Below are positions 60,286 to 64,000 of a DNA stretch of 64,000 bases, one piece after another; the first letter of the stretch is position 1, and the number at the start of each line of letters is the position of its first letter. The DNA lies in NCBI RefSeq assembly GCF_002993335.1, contig NZ_PVNS01000011.1:1-64000 (forward strand), written 5' to 3'. This DNA comes from Alkalicoccus urumqiensis (lineage in GTDB: Bacteria > Bacillota > Bacilli > Bacillales > Salisediminibacteriaceae). The notes beneath the pieces were generated by a model, which was given only the letters and a program-made list of their open reading frames with translations, was not told the DNA's origin and made no database searches. The translations under genes and the position numbers were made by a program.

Positions 60286-61112
60286 AGGGATGTCTACTTT
60301 ACCGCCGTGAAGATGTAACACGGAATGAAGCGTTCATCGAGCTGCTGCTGACACACGGCACAGAAGCGGGACTCGACATTTCCGTTGAAACGTACGAATC
60401 CTTTGCGATGCACATGCCGGAACAGCCGTTTTTACTGTCAGACGGCAGCCGTCCGGAGTTTCTGATCAACCGTTCGTGCTCGCCGTGGGTGAATGAAGCC
60501 GCCGAATACGCTGGCATCCGCGTCTTTAACGAAAGCCGTGCTGCCAGAACAGCCAATGATAAACGGCTCAGCCATGCACTTGCAGCAGAAGCCGGAATGC
60601 CGATGCTCCCGAGTACGGCGCTGCACCGGGAAGCCCTGAACTACATGACACCTTCCTATCCGTTCGTCGTAAAAGATCCGATGGGACGCGGGGGCACCGG
60701 TGTGGAATGGATTTCCAGACCCCAGCAGCTCTCAGCGCCCCACCTGCCGGAAGAAATGCTCATGCAGCCTGTAGGCGGACAGCGCGGGAAGGATCTCCGT
60801 GTTTATATCGTCGGCGGAAACATCGCCGGAGCTGTCCTCCGTGAGTCCACCTCTGATTTTAAAGCAAACGTATCTTTTGGGGCGAACGCAAGAATGTATG
60901 ATTTATCCGAAGAGGAAAAGGCATGGATCACCCGCCTGACCGACCGGCTGTACCTGGATTTCGCCGGCATCGATTTCCTGATCGCAGAAAACGGCACCCT
61001 CCTGTTCAATGAAATGGAGGATGCCGTAGGATGCCGGAGTCTATATCAGAACAGCAGCATCGATATAGCAGAACTGTTTATTCGTCACGTGGCGGAAACA
61101 GTTTTTCGTTGA
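60282..61112 (+). CDS. RimK-like ATP-grasp ligase, second of a pair
   Basis: 276 residues, ATGA overlap with the first ligase. Motifs: YPFVVKDPMGRGGTGVEWI, KDLRVYIVGGNIAGAVLRES, FKANVSFGANARMY and NEMEDAVGCRSLY, where the usual ExN metal motif is replaced by NEMED. The two proteins are only distantly similar, so they are not a recent duplication and may act as partners on one product. The 3' end overlaps liaR on the other strand by 35 bases. Confidence 0.85.
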   Translation: MKGCLLYRREDVTRNEAFIELLLTHGTEAGLDISVETYESFAMHMPEQPFLLSDGSRPEFLINRSCSPWVNEAAEYAGIRVFNESRAARTANDKRLSHALAAEAGMPMLPSTALHREALNYMTPSYPFVVKDPMGRGGTGVEWISRPQQLSAPHLPEEMLMQPVGGQRGKDLRVYIVGGNIAGAVLRESTSDFKANVSFGANARMYDLSEEEKAWITRLTDRLYLDFAGIDFLIAENGTLLFNEMEDAVGCRSLYQNSSIDIAELFIRHVAETVFR

Positions 61113-61719
61113 GGGCATAAATGACGGCCTGCGTCCGGTCGTGGACGTCCAGTTTCATAAGAATGTTAGTGACGTGCACCTTCACGGTCTTCAGCGCAAT
61201 GTAAAGACGGTCGGCAATCTCCTGGTTGCTCAGCCCCTCACTCATCAGTTTAAGCACTTCTCTCTCCCGCGCGGTCAGCTGATCGTGCGGTTTTTCTTTC
61301 TGCGTCCGCATCCGCTGCATCACCTTCGTCTGCACAGCCGGTTCCAGTACTGACCGGCCGCGGTATGTATCCCGGACCGCTTCAGCAATCTCTCCGGCAC
61401 GCGACGTTTTCAGCATATAGCTGAGCGCTCCGGCCTCAAGAGCAGGGTACACCTTATCATCATCCACAAAGCTCGTCATAATTAATATTTTCGCTTCCGG
61501 CCATTCTTCTGTGATGCGGCGCGTTGCCTCAATGCCGTCCACCGGTTCCATCACCAGATCCATCAGCACCACGTCCGGCCGGTGCTTCATAACGAGCGTG
61601 TACGCCTCCTCCCCGTTTCCAGCTTCAGCCACCACTTCGATATCCTCCTGCGAGCGGAGATAGGAGCCTATACCGATGCGGACCATTTCATGATCATCTG
61701 CAAAAACGACGCGTATCAT
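61078..61719 (-). CDS. liaR: Envelope-stress response regulator LiaR
   Basis: 213-residue NarL-type regulator. Receiver with Asp 54 phosphoacceptor and Lys 104; C-terminal LuxR-type HTH (about 148-205, LTAREREVLKLMSEGLSNQEIADRL). Family LiaR/VraR, activated by LiaS on cell-wall antibiotic stress. ATG overlaps the liaS stop by four bases. Confidence 0.93.
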   Translation of the reverse strand: MIRVVFADDHEMVRIGIGSYLRSQEDIEVVAEAGNGEEAYTLVMKHRPDVVLMDLVMEPVDGIEATRRITEEWPEAKILIMTSFVDDDKVYPALEAGALSYMLKTSRAGEIAEAVRDTYRGRSVLEPAVQTKVMQRMRTQKEKPHDQLTAREREVLKLMSEGLSNQEIADRLYIALKTVKVHVTNILMKLDVHDRTQAVIYALNEKLFPPRDE

Positions 61720-62726
61720 TGGTCTCCTCCTTCCAGAACCGGAATCTGAACATCAATTCGAGTTCCCTCTCCGGGTACACTGATTACTTTCATCCGTCCG
61801 CCGACTTCTTCTGCGCGTTCTTTCATCGTGTGGATGCCGTAGGAGCCGAATGTATCCTCCCCGACGGTAAAGCCGCGTCCGTTGTCGGTGATCTGGAGCA
61901 CTGCTTTTTGATCCCGGACGCCGAGCAGCACTTCCAGCTCCTGGGCTTCCGCGTGCCTCAGGCAGTTTGACACAGCTTCCTGGATAATGCGGAACAGGTG
62001 ATCCTCCGCCCCTTTATCGACCGCCACTTCTTCAATGCTGCTCGTAATGTGCAGCGGCACTTTCTGCGACAAGTCCTGCAGCAGCTCCTCTACCCCCTGC
62101 CGGAGCGTTTTGTTTTTCAGCGCCGCCGGCCGGAGATGAAGCAGGAGCGCTCTCATTTCCAGCTGCGACTGGTTGATCATTTTTTCTATCATGTGAAGTT
62201 TCTCTGCAAGCTCCGGTCCGGGCCTGGATTCGTTCACCGCCGCGATCATCATCGACGCAGCAAACAGCTGCTGACTGACAGAATCATGCAGCTCTCTTGC
62301 AAGCCGTGTCCGCTCCTGAATGACAACTTCCTGCAGGCTTTTTTCCCGCTCCTCCGCTTTCTCTGAAGCGAGCTGCCTCGCCCGCTGCGTGAGCCGGTCC
62401 ATCCGTTCCTGTAGAAGCGCAATTTTTTGATGGAGCGGGTCGGTTTCGCTCTGAGCCGCTGCCCCTTCGAGTGCAGCGTCGAGCCTTGCCTCCACCGCCT
62501 GCTCGCGCTTCTGCCACAGCCGGGTGGCGCTGATGCCGAGAAGGCTGAGTGTGACGAGAATAACAAGAAGACTGAACAGGAAAAACGGCATGCCGAATAT
62601 GCTTGTTGACCATAAAAGAGAGAAAGTGGCCTGCTCAAATGAGAAGACGGCTGCAGCAGTCAGCAGCAGCACCGCCCCGGTAAGAAGGCTTCCCGAAAGT
62701 AAAAGCCATCTGCGCATCCAGCTCAT
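61716..62726 (-). CDS. liaS: Envelope-stress sensor kinase LiaS
   Basis: 336 residues. Two membrane helices (about 7-29 and 44-68) with a very short extracytoplasmic loop, a coiled coil, HisKA_3 with His 147 (RELHDSVSQQLFAASMM) and an HATPase domain ending in TDNGRGF and GSYGIHTMKERAEEVGG. An intramembrane-sensing kinase kept in check by LiaF. Confidence 0.93.
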   Translation of the reverse strand: MSWMRRWLLLSGSLLTGAVLLLTAAAVFSFEQATFSLLWSTSIFGMPFFLFSLLVILVTLSLLGISATRLWQKREQAVEARLDAALEGAAAQSETDPLHQKIALLQERMDRLTQRARQLASEKAEEREKSLQEVVIQERTRLARELHDSVSQQLFAASMMIAAVNESRPGPELAEKLHMIEKMINQSQLEMRALLLHLRPAALKNKTLRQGVEELLQDLSQKVPLHITSSIEEVAVDKGAEDHLFRIIQEAVSNCLRHAEAQELEVLLGVRDQKAVLQITDNGRGFTVGEDTFGSYGIHTMKERAEEVGGRMKVISVPGEGTRIDVQIPVLEGGDQ

Positions 62727-63442
62727 ATCCGCCTCACCTCCACATCGCCAAGCAGCATGGAGGTAATAATTTTCACACGGTTTTTCGCTGTGTCATACCC
62801 TTCTGTCTGGTAATGCACCGAGGCATTCCAGAGTGTACCTTCCTCCTGATCAAGGAGGTGAAGCCTTCCATATACTACACTGTGAACCACCTGCAGTTCC
62901 ACGTTATACGGCACGAGTATCTCCACTCTTCCGACGAGGTGCCGGACCGACACCACACACGTATCTCGGAGAACGGTGTTGCTTAAATCGATCCGTTTTG
63001 TTCCAACACCCGTCTGAAGATGTATATCCCGGAATCCGTAAGCTTCATGAGGCGTCTCCTGCCTGCCGAACAGCTGCGGTTTTAACAGAGGCTCTTTGTA
63101 AAGAAGCCCGCCGGCCGGCGTTTCAGACGGCATCGGCGTAAGGCTTTCCGGTTTCTTTTTCTGCTTCCGGTACTCCAGCAGCAGGAGCACGAGGACGGCC
63201 AGCAGGAAAAACTGCACGGCGAACAGGCTTAACAGTTGAAACAGCAGGCCGACGACGCCGACCCACATAAGAATTTTTCCGAACGTCGACGCATACTCTC
63301 TCCATCCAAAATAGACGAACGCGCCGAGAACCGCTGCGCCGATAAGCATTTCCGGGCCGCGGGCAAGCATCTCCAGAAAGAGAAACAGGAGCGTCAGCAG
63401 GATTACCGCCCTGAGACGCTCGGCAGGGATTTGTTTCAGCAT
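62723..63442 (-). CDS. liaF: LiaF/VraT-type negative regulator of LiaSR
   Basis: 239 residues: three to four N-terminal helices (to about 90), then the conserved C-terminal domain (about 130-239, DIHLQTGVGTKRIDLSNTVLRDTCVVSVRHLVGRVEILVPYNVELQ). Overlaps liaS (ATGA). Inhibits LiaS in unstressed cells. Confidence 0.92.
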   Translation of the reverse strand: MLKQIPAERLRAVILLTLLFLFLEMLARGPEMLIGAAVLGAFVYFGWREYASTFGKILMWVGVVGLLFQLLSLFAVQFFLLAVLVLLLLEYRKQKKKPESLTPMPSETPAGGLLYKEPLLKPQLFGRQETPHEAYGFRDIHLQTGVGTKRIDLSNTVLRDTCVVSVRHLVGRVEILVPYNVELQVVHSVVYGRLHLLDQEEGTLWNASVHYQTEGYDTAKNRVKIITSMLLGDVEVRRI

Positions 63443-63487
63443 AACGCTCCTCCTTCCGAAATGACATCTTTTCTCAGCATAGCATGT

Positions 63488-64000
63488 TTAGTCGATGGTG
63501 TGGGAAGCAGATTCTTCTTTCTTTTTCTGCTTTAACAGCCTGAGCCGCTCTTCCATATGCGCCGTGGAGGACATATCGGGCTCCTCTTGAACCGGCGTTT
63601 CCTCTCTGCGGTTCCACGTTTTCATCTGCTGCCGGATATCTGCCGCTTTTTCCTTTGTCTCAAGCTCCATCAGTTCCAGTTCCTGGTCCGCCTGGCGGTG
63701 TCTCATCTCCTGAAACAGCAGATCCAGCTCCTTCAGCTGCTCTTCTGCCTCTTCCCGCACGCGCTTCGTTTTGTCCGCCTGACTCCGGAGCGCTTCCGTT
63801 TCCCGCTCCAGGTAGCGCATCATGTCACTTTCCTCCGCCTCTTCAGCGAGCTGGTATTCGTATGTCCTTTCCGCGAGCTGAACATCCAGCTCATCTTCCT
63901 TTTTACGAAGCATGCGGACACGCTCTTTCTGCTCACGAAGCTGCTTTTCTGCACTTGTCAGATTCGCCTGCTCCGGACGTGCTTCTGAAAACGGCACTTC
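63488..64000 (-). CDS. liaH: PspA/IM30 (LiaH-like) protein, 5' part outside the window
   Basis: The visible C-terminal 170 residues or so are a long charged coiled coil (AEKQLREQKERVRMLRKKEDELDVQLAERTYEYQLAEE...), ending in ERLRLLKQKKKEESASHTID. This matches the C-terminal half of phage-shock/LiaH proteins, which form rings that protect a stressed membrane, and fits its place upstream of liaFSR. The N-terminus is cut by the window edge. Confidence 0.75.
   Translation of the reverse strand, partial: EVPFSEARPEQANLTSAEKQLREQKERVRMLRKKEDELDVQLAERTYEYQLAEEAEESDMMRYLERETEALRSQADKTKRVREEAEEQLKELDLLFQEMRHRQADQELELMELETKEKAADIRQQMKTWNRREETPVQEEPDMSSTAHMEERLRLLKQKKKEESASHTID

Overview
The window reads as chromosome from a Bacillaceae member (Firmicutes, Gram-positive). 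The gene families and their order (mdxEFG, pst-phoU, rng-rplU-prp-rpmA, minCD-mreBCD-radC-maf, folC, liaFSR), strong AGGAGG-type ribosome binding sites, GTG/TTG starts and SigA-like promoters all point that way. Very acidic extracytoplasmic proteins, with long Asp/Glu/Asn/Gly linkers behind the lipoboxes, suggest a halophile or haloalkaliphile. The species cannot be named from the sequence alone. No rRNA, tRNA, CRISPR array, prophage or transposase gene was seen.

Layout. 0.2-7.5 kb (minus): rhodanese, a LacI repressor and an mdxEFG-type maltodextrin ABC importer without its ATPase, plus a chemoreceptor whose promoter carries the same kind of operator. 7.5-15.9 kb: AraC regulator, MATE exporter, a TAXI-type TRAP transporter (binding protein and fused 4TM/12TM permease), an RpiR regulator and a KamA-like radical SAM enzyme. 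16-25 kb: small lipoproteins and membrane proteins, an EAL protein, pterin dehydratase, arsR-arsC joined to pcp, and a GGDEF-EAL protein. 25.2-30.6 kb (minus): pstSCAB-phoU with a PhoP-box-like promoter, ending in a response regulator whose receiver has lost its phosphoacceptor. 30.7-36.4 kb: YhfI hydrolase, MFS exporter, the L21-Prp-L27 ribosomal operon and RNase E/G. 36.5-41.4 kb (minus): a second sugar ABC importer with its own LacI repressor and repeated operators. 41.7-47.1 kb (minus): minCD, mreBCD, radC, maf, the classical cell-shape and division cluster. 47.2-58 kb (minus): a compact type IV pilus locus (pilBTC, one pilin, pilD, pilMNO) preceded by a VanW-like Asp/Ser/Gly-rich surface protein and an acidic membrane protein. 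It lies between maf and folC. 59-64 kb: folC, a divergent pair of ATP-grasp ligases, and the liaF-liaS-liaR envelope-stress system with the 3' part of a PspA/LiaH gene at the right edge.

Main discoveries. (1) The pilin gene is preceded by what looks like a cyclic di-GMP-II riboswitch whose 3' end overlaps an intrinsic terminator. Together with a c-di-GMP-binding type MshEN domain on PilB and two c-di-GMP turnover proteins in the window, this suggests piliation is controlled by c-di-GMP at both transcription and motor level. (2) A non-coding dispersed repeat of about 0.6-0.74 kb occurs twice (21.75-22.35 and 33.07-33.81 kb), in the same orientation, with an 80-nt GC-rich module present three times and one 123-nt insertion/deletion bounded by CGCTTTC. 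(3) The pst operon ends in a degenerate, probably phosphorylation-independent, OmpR-type regulator.
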